Part shown: positions 47,813 to 55,795 of the stretch, one piece after another
How positions within the stretch are numbered: the stretch's first letter is position 1
Layout of the letters: every line of letters starts with the position of its first letter
Assembly (NCBI RefSeq): GCF_002157355.1
Contig: NZ_LYMK01000008.1
Coordinates: forward strand, 124,001 to 188,000
DNA from: Variovorax sp. JS1663
Lineage (GTDB): Bacteria > Pseudomonadota > Gammaproteobacteria > Burkholderiales > Burkholderiaceae_C
Length of the DNA: 64,000 nt
Direction: 5' to 3'
Position numbers and translations under genes: made by a program
Notes under the pieces: model-generated
The model's database searches: none
Seen by the model: the letters and a program-made list of their open reading frames with translations, nothing else
What the model was told of the DNA's origin: nothing

Positions 47813-48721
47813 ATGCAAGTTCCCGTACGCCGCATCGTCCAGGTCGGCATCACCGCCGCCGCCGTCGTCCTGGGGGCCTTGGCGAGCGTCCATCTCTGGC
47901 ACCACTACCGTGAGGCGCCCTGGACGCGCGACGGGCGCGTGCGGGCGGACGTGGTCCAGGTGGCGCCCGATGTCTCGGGCCTGGTGGAATCGGTCGCCGT
48001 GCGCGACAACCAGGAGGTCCGCCAGGGCGACCTGCTGTTCTCGATCGACGCGGTCCGTCCGCGCATCGCGCTGGCCCAGGCCGAGGCCTCGGTCCGCGGC
48101 CTGAAGTCGCAGATCGCCCAGGCGCAGCGGGAAGACCGCCGCAACCGGTCGCTGGGCGAGCTCGTGCCCGGCGAGTCGCGCGAGCAGAGCGGCGAGAAGA
48201 TCGAGCAGCTGAATGCGAGCCTGGCCCAGGCCCAGGCGGCCGTCGACAGCGCCAAGGTCAACCTCGCGCGCACGCAGGTGCGGGCGCCCGCCGACGGCTG
48301 GGTGACCAACCTGGTGGACCTTCGCCCCGGAAGCTACGCGACCGCGGGCCGGCCCCTGCTGGCCGTGGTCGACAGGCAGTCGATCCACGTGCTGGGCTAC
48401 TTCGAGGAGACCAAGGTCGCGCGCGTGCATGTCGGCGACGTCGTCCGCGTGCACCTGATCGGCGAGCGCCAGCCGCTGTACGGCCACGTCGACAGCGTGG
48501 CGGCCGGCATCGAGGACCGCGACCGGAATCCGAGCTCCAACTTGCTGGCCAACGTGAACCCCACTTTCAACTGGGTGCGGCTGGCGCAGCGCATTCCCGT
48601 GCGCGTGCGGCTGGACGATCTGCCCGAGGACCGGCGCCTGATCATGGGCCGCACCGCGAGCGTGGACGTGATCGGGCCGGAAAGCGTCCAGGTCGGTCAG
48701 CGGCAAGGAGCGGGGTCATGA
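47813..48721 (+). CDS. HlyD-type periplasmic adaptor protein of the FUSC efflux pump (AaeA-like)
   Basis: A 302-residue membrane-fusion protein. It has an N-terminal anchor helix (~7-28, 'IVQVGITAAAVVLGALASVH'), the first half of the barrel-sandwich/lipoyl domain ('GRVRADVVQVAPDVSGLVES'), a coiled-coil hairpin (~75-140) and the second half 'ARTQVRAPADGWVTNLVDLR', followed by the beta-barrel 'VLGYFEETKVARVHVGDVVR'. The length matches AaeA (310). It links the inner-membrane FUSC protein to the outer-membrane channel encoded next; its stop overlaps the start of that gene (ATGA, 48718-48721). Confidence 0.9.
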   Translation: MQVPVRRIVQVGITAAAVVLGALASVHLWHHYREAPWTRDGRVRADVVQVAPDVSGLVESVAVRDNQEVRQGDLLFSIDAVRPRIALAQAEASVRGLKSQIAQAQREDRRNRSLGELVPGESREQSGEKIEQLNASLAQAQAAVDSAKVNLARTQVRAPADGWVTNLVDLRPGSYATAGRPLLAVVDRQSIHVLGYFEETKVARVHVGDVVRVHLIGERQPLYGHVDSVAAGIEDRDRNPSSNLLANVNPTFNWVRLAQRIPVRVRLDDLPEDRRLIMGRTASVDVIGPESVQVGQRQGAGS

Positions 48722-50148
48722 AGCGCTGGGCGTCTCTCGTTCTCGTCGCATTCGCACTCTGGCTTGCCGGATGCGCGGGCATGACGGCCTCGCGCACGCC
48801 GCTGCCCGCGGATGCGCCCGTGAACAGGCCGAGCGCGCAGGGCGGGTTCATCGGCGCCGGCGATGCCCACGTCGTCCAGGAACCCGTGCCGAACGACTGG
48901 TGGCGCCTGTACGACAGCGCCACGCTGAACGGCCTGGTCGAACGGGCCCTGGCGGCCAACACCGACCTGCGCGTGGCTGCCGCCAACATCGAGAAATCGG
49001 AGGCAGCGCTGGACGTCGCGAATGCGGCGAAGACGCCATCCACCGGCGTGAGCGCGAGCACGAGCTTCGGCCGCCGCTCGGCGCAGGAGGAACTGCATCC
49101 CGGCAAGCCCCTGCCGAGCAAGTTCGTCTACGGCGCGGGGTTCAGCGTCTCCTACCAGGTCGATCTGTTCGGCCAGATCCAGCGCGCCGTCGATGCGGCG
49201 GAGTCGGACCTCGGCGCCGTCACCGCCGCACGCGATGCCGTGCGCGTGACGGTGGTCGCCGAAACCACCCGCGCCTACCTGGAGCTGTGCTCGGCAGGGC
49301 GCGAAATCGAGGTGGCCAGCAACCAGGTGGCCTTGCAGTCGAAGAGCACGGAGTTCACGCGACGGCTCGTGGCCTACGGAAGAGCCATCCCGGTGGACGT
49401 CGACCGCTCCGTCGCGCAGGAAGAGCAGGTGCGGGCCTCCATTCCCACGCTGACGGCGCAGCGGCGCGTCGCGATGTATCGGCTCGCGGCGCTGACGGGG
49501 CAGACGCCGCAGGAGCTCCCCCGCGAGCTGGAGGCCTGCGTGCAGGAGCCCCATCTCAAGAGCCCCATTCCCGTCGGCGACGGCGCCGCGCTTCTGCAGC
49601 GCCGGCCGGACATCCGGCGCGCGGAATTCGAAATGCTCGCCGCGTCCGACAGGATCGGCGTGGCGAAGGGCGACCTCTATCCGAAGATCATCCTGGGCGC
49701 TTCCGTCGGCTCGGTGGGCGGCACGCAGCATGCCTTCCGCGAGGACAGCCTGAAGTTCTCGGTGGGGCCGCTCATCAGCTGGGAGTTTCCGGACCGGACC
49801 CGTGTCCAAGCGCGCATCCGTTCCGCCGGCGCGGAGCGCGACGCCGCCCTGGCCCGCTTCGACGGCGTGGTGCTCGGCGCCCTGAAGGAAACCGAGAGCG
49901 CGCTGGAGGTCTATGCCCGCGACCACGAGCGGCGCACCATCCTGCAGTCCGCGCGCGACCGGGCGCAGAGCGCCGCCCGCGACACGCAGCGCCTCTACGA
50001 AGCAGGCCGCGTCGGCTACCTGCCGGTGCTGGACGCCCTGCGGACGCTGAACCAGATCGAGCAGACCCTGGCGGCGGCAGACAGCCGCCTGGCGTCCGAC
50101 CAGGTCGGCCTCTTCGTCGCGCTGGGGGGCGGATGGAATACGAACTGA
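48718..50148 (+). CDS. Outer-membrane efflux lipoprotein (NodT/OprM family)
   Basis: A 476-residue outer-membrane factor. The signal is of lipoprotein type: 'VLVAFALWLAGCAGM' gives a lipobox (LAGC) with acylated Cys near residue 18. Two OEP repeats follow (~60-260 and ~275-465). The first begins 'PNDWWRLYDSATLNGLVERA'; the second includes 'LLQRRPDIRRAEFEMLAASD' and 'LYPKIILGASVGS', the NodT-family pattern. It forms the trimeric channel of the pump formed with the FUSC and HlyD-like proteins. The ChaC-like gene starts inside its last codons. Confidence 0.92.
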   Translation: MKRWASLVLVAFALWLAGCAGMTASRTPLPADAPVNRPSAQGGFIGAGDAHVVQEPVPNDWWRLYDSATLNGLVERALAANTDLRVAAANIEKSEAALDVANAAKTPSTGVSASTSFGRRSAQEELHPGKPLPSKFVYGAGFSVSYQVDLFGQIQRAVDAAESDLGAVTAARDAVRVTVVAETTRAYLELCSAGREIEVASNQVALQSKSTEFTRRLVAYGRAIPVDVDRSVAQEEQVRASIPTLTAQRRVAMYRLAALTGQTPQELPRELEACVQEPHLKSPIPVGDGAALLQRRPDIRRAEFEMLAASDRIGVAKGDLYPKIILGASVGSVGGTQHAFREDSLKFSVGPLISWEFPDRTRVQARIRSAGAERDAALARFDGVVLGALKETESALEVYARDHERRTILQSARDRAQSAARDTQRLYEAGRVGYLPVLDALRTLNQIEQTLAAADSRLASDQVGLFVALGGGWNTN

Positions 50149-50816
50149 CACGCCAGCGCCTCGTCGAGGGCGTCCTGCTGAACTCGTTTCGCGCCGATCC
50201 ACCGGCCGGGATGCTGGTACGGACCGACGAGGAGCTGGACGCATCCTTCGCCGCCGCGCTCGGCGAGCACGACCCGGCCGAGGACGTGCACGTCTTCGGC
50301 TACGGCTCGCTGATGTGGAACCCTGCCATGGAGGTGGTGCAGACCCGCCTGGCGCAGGTGCACGGGTGGCACCGGCGCTTCTGCTTCCGCCTTCTTGTCG
50401 GCCGCGGATCGGCCCTGGAACCCGGCGCGATGGTGGCGCTGGATCGGGGCGGCACGTGCCGGGGGCTTCTGTTCCGCATCGAGGCCGCCAAGGTCCAGGC
50501 AGAGCTGCGGCTGCTCTGGCGGCGCGAGATGATCTCCGATTCGTACATGCCCCGATGGGTGCGGACGCACGCGGGCGGCCAGGCCATCCGCGCACTGACC
50601 TTCGTCGCGAACCGGAGCACCGGCAGGTACCTCGCGCACGATCGGATCGATGACGTCGCACACCTGATCCGCACGGGTCAGGGGACCCTGGGCACCTCGC
50701 GCGACTACTTCGAATCCCTGCTCGCGACGCTCGAAACGCACGGCATCCGCGACAGCGGCATCGAGCGCCTGCGGCAAACGATCCTTCGCGCCGACCGGCT
50801 GGCTGCGTCGCCGTGA
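50133..50816 (+). CDS. Gamma-glutamylcyclotransferase (ChaC-like)
   Basis: A 227-residue protein of the ChaC/GGCT family. The family start 'VFGYGSLMWNPAMEVVQTRL' contains the YGSL substrate loop; the catalytic Glu in this family follows later, here most likely in 'LRLLWRREMISDSYMPRWV'. ChaC enzymes degrade glutathione to 5-oxoproline and Cys-Gly. The ATG at 50133 lies within the efflux channel gene (16-base overlap), so it is translated with the pump. Presence of a glutathione-degrading enzyme in an aromatic-acid efflux operon suggests a link between electrophile stress and export, but that is inference. Confidence 0.85.
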   Translation: MEYELTRQRLVEGVLLNSFRADPPAGMLVRTDEELDASFAAALGEHDPAEDVHVFGYGSLMWNPAMEVVQTRLAQVHGWHRRFCFRLLVGRGSALEPGAMVALDRGGTCRGLLFRIEAAKVQAELRLLWRREMISDSYMPRWVRTHAGGQAIRALTFVANRSTGRYLAHDRIDDVAHLIRTGQGTLGTSRDYFESLLATLETHGIRDSGIERLRQTILRADRLAASP

Positions 50817-50820
50817 AGCC

Positions 50821-51729
50821 TCAGGCGCGGCGCAGGGACTCGTGGCGTTCGAACAGCGCCACCGTCCAGTCGATGAAGACGCGGACCTTGGCGCTGAGAT
50901 AGCGGTTGGGGGCATACACGACGCTGACCGGATGGACGGGCGTCTGCCAGTCCTGGAGCAGCAGGACCAGATGGCCGGCCTGGATGGCGCCGTGGACCGT
51001 ATAGGTGGGTGCCTGGATGATGCCCAGGCCGGCGAGGGCCGCGGCCAGGTAGGCGTTGGTGTCGTTCACGGCCAGCCTGTGGTTCAGCGCCACTTCCGAT
51101 TCCGACGTGCCATCGAAAAAGCGGAAGGGCAGGGGGCGGCCGTTCCCCGCCATCAGGCCGATGGTGGCTTGCGCGCTCAGCTCGGCCGGCGTCCGGGGCG
51201 TGCCGTGGGCCGCGAGAAAGCCGGGTGTCGCGCAGGTGGCGAACTGGAAGTCGCCGATCCTTCTGGCCACCACCAGTTGCTCGCTCACCTCGCCGGCGCG
51301 GATCGCGCAGTCCACGCCTTCGGCCACGATGTCGACGGTCTTGTTGCCGATGCTCAGCTCGATCCCCACGTCGGGATAGTCGCGGTAGAACCCGGCCAGC
51401 GCCGGCACGATGACCATCGTTCCGATCGCGGCCGTCGTCTCGATCCGGACCTTCCCGGACGGCTTCCCCCTCGACTGCCGGGTGGCGGACTCGATCTCGG
51501 CGAGGTCGTCCAGCAGCTGCACGATCCGCTCGTAGTACGAGGCGCCCTCGGGCGTCACCGTGAGCGAGCGTGTGCTGCGATGGAGCAGGCGGACCTGCAG
51601 GTCCTGCTCCAGTCCCTGGATGAGCCGCGTCACGGTGGCCTTCGGCAGGTCCAGCTGGTTGGCGGCTCGGGTGAAGCTGCCCGCCTCGACCACTCGGACG
51701 AAGGTGTTCATCGCATCGATCCGATCCAT
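50821..51729 (-). CDS. LysR family transcriptional regulator
   Basis: A 302-residue LysR-type regulator: HTH at ~1-60 ('MDRIDAMNTFVRVVEAGSFT', 'RAANQLDLPKATVTRLIQGL', 'EQDLQVRLLHRSTRSLTVTP'), followed by an effector domain with 'GKVRIETTAAIGTMVIVPAL' and 'YPDVGIELSIGNKTVDIVAE'. This is the CrgA/YhjC-like subgroup, which often controls oxidoreductases, quinone reductases or exporters. It is convergent with the ChaC-like gene (five bases between stops) and downstream of the alpha/beta hydrolase on the same strand. Either the hydrolase or the efflux operon could be its target; no clean T-N11-A box was seen at its own start. Confidence 0.87.
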   Translation of the reverse strand: MDRIDAMNTFVRVVEAGSFTRAANQLDLPKATVTRLIQGLEQDLQVRLLHRSTRSLTVTPEGASYYERIVQLLDDLAEIESATRQSRGKPSGKVRIETTAAIGTMVIVPALAGFYRDYPDVGIELSIGNKTVDIVAEGVDCAIRAGEVSEQLVVARRIGDFQFATCATPGFLAAHGTPRTPAELSAQATIGLMAGNGRPLPFRFFDGTSESEVALNHRLAVNDTNAYLAAALAGLGIIQAPTYTVHGAIQAGHLVLLLQDWQTPVHPVSVVYAPNRYLSAKVRVFIDWTVALFERHESLRRA

Positions 51730-51922
51730 GATGACTCCCGTGAATGGAGAACGCACGCTGCGGGGCGATGGCGGCATTATTGCGGCGAACCCGCTGCGCG
51801 GCGGACCATTGTTCCGCGTGCAGCAACTGCGCTTTCCTCCCTGGCTGGTAGATGGTGTCGAGCAGCCTCGATACGCGCCTTCGGCCAGCCCGATGGGCGC
51901 ACCAGCTTCCGCCCCGCGCCGG

Positions 51923-52990
51923 TCAGAACCAGTCGACGTCGACGATCGCCTGGGCGAAGGCCTGCGGTGCCTCCTGCGGCAGGTTGTGGCCGATGCCGCC
52001 CTTGACCAGGCGGTGTTGGTATGCGCCGGTGAACTTCCGGGCATAGGCGTCTGGGGCCGGATGCGGCGCACCGTTGGCATCGCCTTCCATGGTGATCGTG
52101 GGCACGCCGATGGAGGGCGCCTTGGCGAGCCGGCTTTCCAGCTCGTCGTACTTCGACTCGCCCTGGGCCAGGCCCAGGCGCCAGCGGTAGTTGTGGATCG
52201 AGATGGCCACGTGGTCGGGGTTGTCGAAGGCGGCGGCGCTGCGTTCGTAGGTCGCGTCGTCGAATTGCCATTTCGGCGAGGCGAGCTTCCAGATCAGCTT
52301 GTTGAATTCCCGCCGGTACTTCTCGTAGCCGGCGCGGCCGCGCTCGGTCGCGAAGTAGTACTGGTACCACCACTGCAGCTCGGCCTCCGGGGGCAGCGGC
52401 ATCCGGTTGGCCTCCTGGCTGCCGATCAGATAGCCGCTGACCGAGACCAGCGCCCTGGCACGCTCGGGCCACAGCGCCGCCATGATGTCGGCGGTGCGCG
52501 CGCCCCAGTCGAATGCGCCGACGATGGCCTTGTCGATGCGCAGGGCGTCCATCAGGGCGATGGCATCGATGGCCAGGACGGCCTGCTGGCCGTTGCGGGG
52601 GGTATCGGCGGACAGGAAGCGCGTGCTGCCGTAGCCGCGCAGGTAGGGCACGATCACGCGGTAGCCGCGGGCCGCGAGCAGCGGCGCGACGTCGACGAAG
52701 GCGTGGATGTCGTAGGGCCAGCCGTGCAGGAGCAGGACGGGCGTGCCGCCGGCGGGGCCGGCCTCGGCATAGCCGACGTTCAGGACGCCGGCATCGATCT
52801 GCTTGAGCGGGCCGAAAGAGGTGTGCGTCCCCGGCTTGGCCGGTGCCACCGCACCCGGCGTGGCCTTGCCCGTCCGCGCCGATGCCTTGCGGGGGATGGC
52901 CCAGGGGGCGGCGGCCAGGAGGGCGGCGGCGCCGCCCAGGAGCCGGCGGCGATGCGCGTCGATGGTGGTGCTGGACTGTGGCGTGTTCAT
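51923..52990 (-). CDS. Tat-exported alpha/beta hydrolase (epoxide hydrolase-like)
   Basis: A 355-residue alpha/beta hydrolase with a twin-arginine signal ('DAHRRRLLGGAAALLAAAPW'), so it is folded in the cytoplasm and exported. The fold features are 'VLLLHGWPYDIHAFVDVAPL' (oxyanion HGW), the nucleophile elbow 'GAFDWGARTADIMAALWP' and a C-terminal His in 'VKGGIGHNLPQEAP'. The nucleophile is Asp rather than Ser (FDWG), typical of epoxide hydrolases and haloalkane dehalogenases. 'YLRGYGSTRFL' is also epoxide-hydrolase-like. The ATG at 52990 has GGAG about 10 bases upstream. It is divergent from the truncated hydrolase at 53330; its natural substrate is unknown. Confidence 0.87.
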   Translation of the reverse strand: MNTPQSSTTIDAHRRRLLGGAAALLAAAPWAIPRKASARTGKATPGAVAPAKPGTHTSFGPLKQIDAGVLNVGYAEAGPAGGTPVLLLHGWPYDIHAFVDVAPLLAARGYRVIVPYLRGYGSTRFLSADTPRNGQQAVLAIDAIALMDALRIDKAIVGAFDWGARTADIMAALWPERARALVSVSGYLIGSQEANRMPLPPEAELQWWYQYYFATERGRAGYEKYRREFNKLIWKLASPKWQFDDATYERSAAAFDNPDHVAISIHNYRWRLGLAQGESKYDELESRLAKAPSIGVPTITMEGDANGAPHPAPDAYARKFTGAYQHRLVKGGIGHNLPQEAPQAFAQAIVDVDWF

Positions 52991-53329
52991 CTGGGAACTC
53001 CTTGGCTGTCGAGGAAGCTTAGGCAGTCGGCGGCGGCGCGCCATCCGGCCGAGTGGTGCCTCGGCGGTGGCACCAAGGTCGTATGACTTCGCGCCGGTGG
53101 CGTGCCCGGGTCCGTGCGGGTTGAAGGTGCTCGTGCGACTTGAGTCGGATCGATGGCACCTGCCGCAGCCGGGATGTCTTCTTTGCGTCCAGGCCGGACA
53201 GTTGGGGCGTGGCGGACAGCCTGAGAGGCTCCGCACGCCGGCCTGTGCGCTCGTCTGTCTTATGGAAGACGACGCGAAATCCTCCGGTACCTGCAGTGCA
53301 CATTCCTTTCCCCCACTGCCTCTACAGCC
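52991..53329. other. Intergenic region between divergent hydrolase genes
   Basis: No gene is visible in these 339 bases. The only structure is a GGTGCC-N8-GGCACC inverted repeat at 53055-53074 (about 65 bp before the start of the leftward hydrolase), a possible operator or hairpin. No clear sigma-70 promoter could be picked. Confidence 0.4.
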
Positions 53330-53743
53330 ATGAACGTCACCGATTCCGAGGCGCGCGTGTCCGCGCGCACCCAGCGCATCCTCGCCGACATGACTCGCCG
53401 TCAGCTGCTGGCTGCCGGCGCATCAGCCGCGGCTGCGGTCGCTTTCCCTTTCGCAGCTTCCGCTGCTTCCACCGCGCCGGACGGCGCAACAACCCCGCAA
53501 GGACGTGCACCCATGAGCGACGTCACCACCAAGGACGGCGTCCAGATCTTCTACAAGGCCTGGGGGCCCGCCGATGCGACGCCCATCGTTTTCTCGCACG
53601 GCTGGCCCCTGAACTCCGATGACTGGGACGCCCAGATGATGTTCTTCCTCGCCAAGGGTTATCGCGTCGTCGCGCACGACCGGCGAGGCCATTGGCGCTC
53701 GTCGCAGGTCTGGGACGGGCACGACATGGACCACTACGCAGAT
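53330..53743 (+). pseudogene. Truncated Tat-signal alpha/beta hydrolase (chloroperoxidase-like), 5' part only
   Basis: The first 138 codons encode a normal-looking start of a non-haem chloroperoxidase-type hydrolase. It has a twin-arginine signal ('[20 protein letters not shown]'), '[20 protein letters not shown]', the oxyanion motif '[20 protein letters not shown]' and '[20 protein letters not shown]'. In intact relatives the last reads RRGHGRSSQ; here Gly is Trp. Homology stops at 'GHDMDHYAD' (~53,743), just before the Ser nucleophile and all C-terminal catalytic residues. The open frame then runs on to 54,268 only as antisense of the gene at 53834-54253. So this is a remnant that cannot be catalytic. 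Confidence 0.75.
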
Positions 53744-53833
53744 CCCCTTGCTCGGGGGGCTGCCTCGGGTGCCGGTGACACCGGGGCTGCGGCTTGCGCC
53801 ATGGCGTCCACTGGCCCCGGCACGGCGCGCCGA

Positions 53834-54253
53834 TCAACGGGTCTTGCCGCCGTAGTTCTCGCCGTACGACGGGATCTGGCCCGCCTTGTTGGCGCGGCGG
53901 ATCTCGGCGCGGCGTGCCGCGTTGGCGGCCTGGCGTTCCGCGCGCGGGATCCTGGCGCGGGCCTCGGGCTCCGGATTGCCTTCGCCGGGCTTGAATTCGC
54001 GCGCGGCCTCGGCGCCCGCAGGCTTGCGCGCGACGCGGGCCGCCTTGCGCTCGGCCCTGGACACCTTGGGCCGCGCATCGGGAATCGGGTTGCCTTCGCC
54101 GGGCTGGAACTCGCGCGCCGCCTCGGCGCCCGCCGCGCGGCGTTGCGTGCGCGCGGCGGCCTTGTCCTCGGCCGTCGGCGGGGTCTGCGCCGTGGCGGCG
54201 AGCGACGCCAACTGCAGGGCGGCGGCGCCGAAGATCAGCATCCATTTGTTCAT
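53834..54253 (-). CDS. Exported two-repeat protein of unknown function
   Basis: A 139-residue secreted protein: signal peptide '[20 protein letters not shown]' with cleavage after 'TAQ' (~23). The body consists of two 38-residue tandem repeats (41-78 and 79-116), each beginning AGAEAAREF(Q/K)PGEGNP, then a Pro-rich turn and a basic helix '(S/P)RAERxAAxxARx'. It ends '[14 protein letters not shown]'. The repeats are highly charged and low complexity and may bind DNA, cell wall or metal; I do not recognise a characterised family. It is likely a small cell-envelope protein (some relatives are labelled TolA-like). It is antisense to the extended frame of the truncated hydrolase. Confidence 0.72.
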   Translation of the reverse strand: MNKWMLIFGAAALQLASLAATAQTPPTAEDKAAARTQRRAAGAEAAREFQPGEGNPIPDARPKVSRAERKAARVARKPAGAEAAREFKPGEGNPEPEARARIPRAERQAANAARRAEIRRANKAGQIPSYGENYGGKTR

Positions 54254-54453
54254 GGCGAACTCCTGTGAAGATGCACCGCCCGCCGCGATGCGGGATCGCG
54301 TGCGGCGGGTGCAGATGAAAGAAGGGGCGTGCCCCGCAAATGCTTCCGAGCCGCCATGTTCGGGTCTCGTGCGGCCGGCGCACAGCCGCTTCGGCGGTGG
54401 GTGCGGGTCAGACTTTGGGGAGAGGCGGTGCTCTGCCGGGGGCTCGTGGAGCC

Positions 54454-55197
54454 TCAGCGCGTCACGTCGACCCGCGCCGTGAAGCTGTAGCCCGCGCCGC
54501 GTTCCGTGCGGATCAGGGGCGGCCCGGAGCCGCTGGCATCGAGCTTGCGGCGCAGGCGGCCGACCTGCACGTCGATGGACCGGTCGTACACCTCGTCGTC
54601 ATGCAGGCGCGACAGCTCCAGCAGCCGGGCGCGGGTCAGGACGCGCTCGGGCGCGCCGAGGAAGGCCACCAGGAGGTTGAACTCGCCGTTCGACAGCGCG
54701 ACCGTGCTGCCGTCCGGCGCAGTCAGCCGGCGCAGGCCGATGTTGAGTTCCCAGCCGGCGAAGCGGTAGGCCCGGATGTCGGTGTCGCGCCGGGGCGGCT
54801 CGGCCACGCGGGCGCGCGAGCGCCGCAGCAGCGCGCGGATGCGCGCCAGCAGCTCGCGCGGCGAGAAGGGCTTCACCAGGTAGTCGTCCGCCCCCAGTTC
54901 GAGGGCCATGACCCGGTCGGCCTCTTCGCGGCGGCCCGTGATGACGATGATCGCAAGGTCGGATTGCTCCCGCAGGCGGCGCGCGATCTGGATTCCGTCT
55001 TCCCCCGGCAGCCGGAGGTCGAGCACCAGCAGGTCGATGTGCTCGCGCGCCAGGATCTCCGGGATCTCGGCCCCGTTGGTGGCGGTGCTGACGTCGAAGT
55101 CGTAGTCGCCCAGGAAGTCACGAATCATCTCGCGCATCGACGGATCGTCGTCGACGACGAGGATGCGCCCCATGACGTCGGGTGCGGAGGTGTCCAT
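54454..55197 (-). CDS. OmpR-family response regulator (orphan)
   Basis: A 247-residue response regulator with an intact receiver: 'ILVVDDDPSMREMIRDFLGD', Asp60 ('LLVLDLRLPGEDG'), Thr in 'IIVITGRREE' and Lys in 'DDYLVKPFS'. Its OmpR winged helix (~145-245) includes 'LSNGEFNLLVAFLGAPERVL', 'LLELSRLHDDEVYDRSIDVQ' and 'VGRLRRKLD'. The ATG at 55197 gives a short N-terminal extension; MGRILVVDDD at 55173 is the alternative. No histidine kinase lies beside it. The nearest kinase is the hybrid at 58231, which has its own receiver, so crosstalk is possible. The gene is divergent from a degenerate receiver protein at 55375. Confidence 0.88.
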   Translation of the reverse strand: MDTSAPDVMGRILVVDDDPSMREMIRDFLGDYDFDVSTATNGAEIPEILAREHIDLLVLDLRLPGEDGIQIARRLREQSDLAIIVITGRREEADRVMALELGADDYLVKPFSPRELLARIRALLRRSRARVAEPPRRDTDIRAYRFAGWELNIGLRRLTAPDGSTVALSNGEFNLLVAFLGAPERVLTRARLLELSRLHDDEVYDRSIDVQVGRLRRKLDASGSGPPLIRTERGAGYSFTARVDVTR

Positions 55198-55374
55198 GCC
55201 AAAAATCTCCCCCGATTGCCGTACGCGGCCCATCATTGGACCGCGGAGCCCGTCTTCGCTGGCGGTGTGGCATTCCGGTGGTCCAAAGTGTACGCGGCGG
55301 ATCGGGCATTGTGTCCGTTGACATGCGGCCATCGGGCGGCGACACATTCAGGAGCCGCGGCCGGCTTGCAATGA

Positions 55375-55779
55375 ATGCCTTCCTACCATCGAAGGCAAGT
55401 CTTGGCTTATGGCGACGCAGAGGTCTCGGACAAGGGTCATGTGGTGATCGTCGAGACCGATGACCTGATCCACGAACTGCTGGAGCGCTGGTTCACCGCC
55501 GAGGGCTTCACCGTCGGAGCCGACGGCGCGCCGCCGGCGCGCGTGGTCCTGGTCGTCGTCAACGTGTCGCGGCCCGGGCAGGTCGACCCGACGCTGGAGG
55601 CGCTGCGCGCGCGCTACCAGCCGGCGCCGATCCTCGCCATTTCCGCCCGCTTCAGGCGCGGGCTCGCGGCCTCCGTCGAGGCCGCCGCGCGGCTGGGGGT
55701 GCAGAAGATCCTGCCGAAGCCCTTCACCCGCGAGGAACTGCGCCTTGCGGTCGAGGAGGCGCTGGGCGCCGTTCCCTGA
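55375..55779 (+). CDS. Stand-alone receiver-like protein lacking the phospho-acceptor Asp
   Basis: A 134-residue protein with the fold of a CheY-like receiver: acidic residues 'VIVETDDLIHELLERWFTAE' (27-30), Ser in 'PILAISARFRRGL', and Lys115 in 'VQKILPKPFTREELRLAVEE'. At the phosphorylation position, the sequence 'RVVLVVVNVSRPG' has Asn63 where Asp is expected (D-x-x-x-P becomes N-V-S-R-P). So it is a pseudo-receiver that probably cannot be phosphorylated. The first 20 residues are irregular; a GTG start near 55441 ('VVIVETDD') is an alternative. It is convergent with the AraC gene (16 bases between) and divergent from the orphan OmpR regulator. Confidence 0.72.
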   Translation: MPSYHRRQVLAYGDAEVSDKGHVVIVETDDLIHELLERWFTAEGFTVGADGAPPARVVLVVVNVSRPGQVDPTLEALRARYQPAPILAISARFRRGLAASVEAAARLGVQKILPKPFTREELRLAVEEALGAVP

Positions 55780-55795
55780 AAGCTCGCAAAGCCCG

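Noticed and set aside
53744..54268. C-terminal half of the hydrolase frame at 53330 as a real protein domain
   Set aside because: It is antisense of the signal-peptide-bearing repeat protein and Arg/Ala-rich; no hydrolase residues are present.
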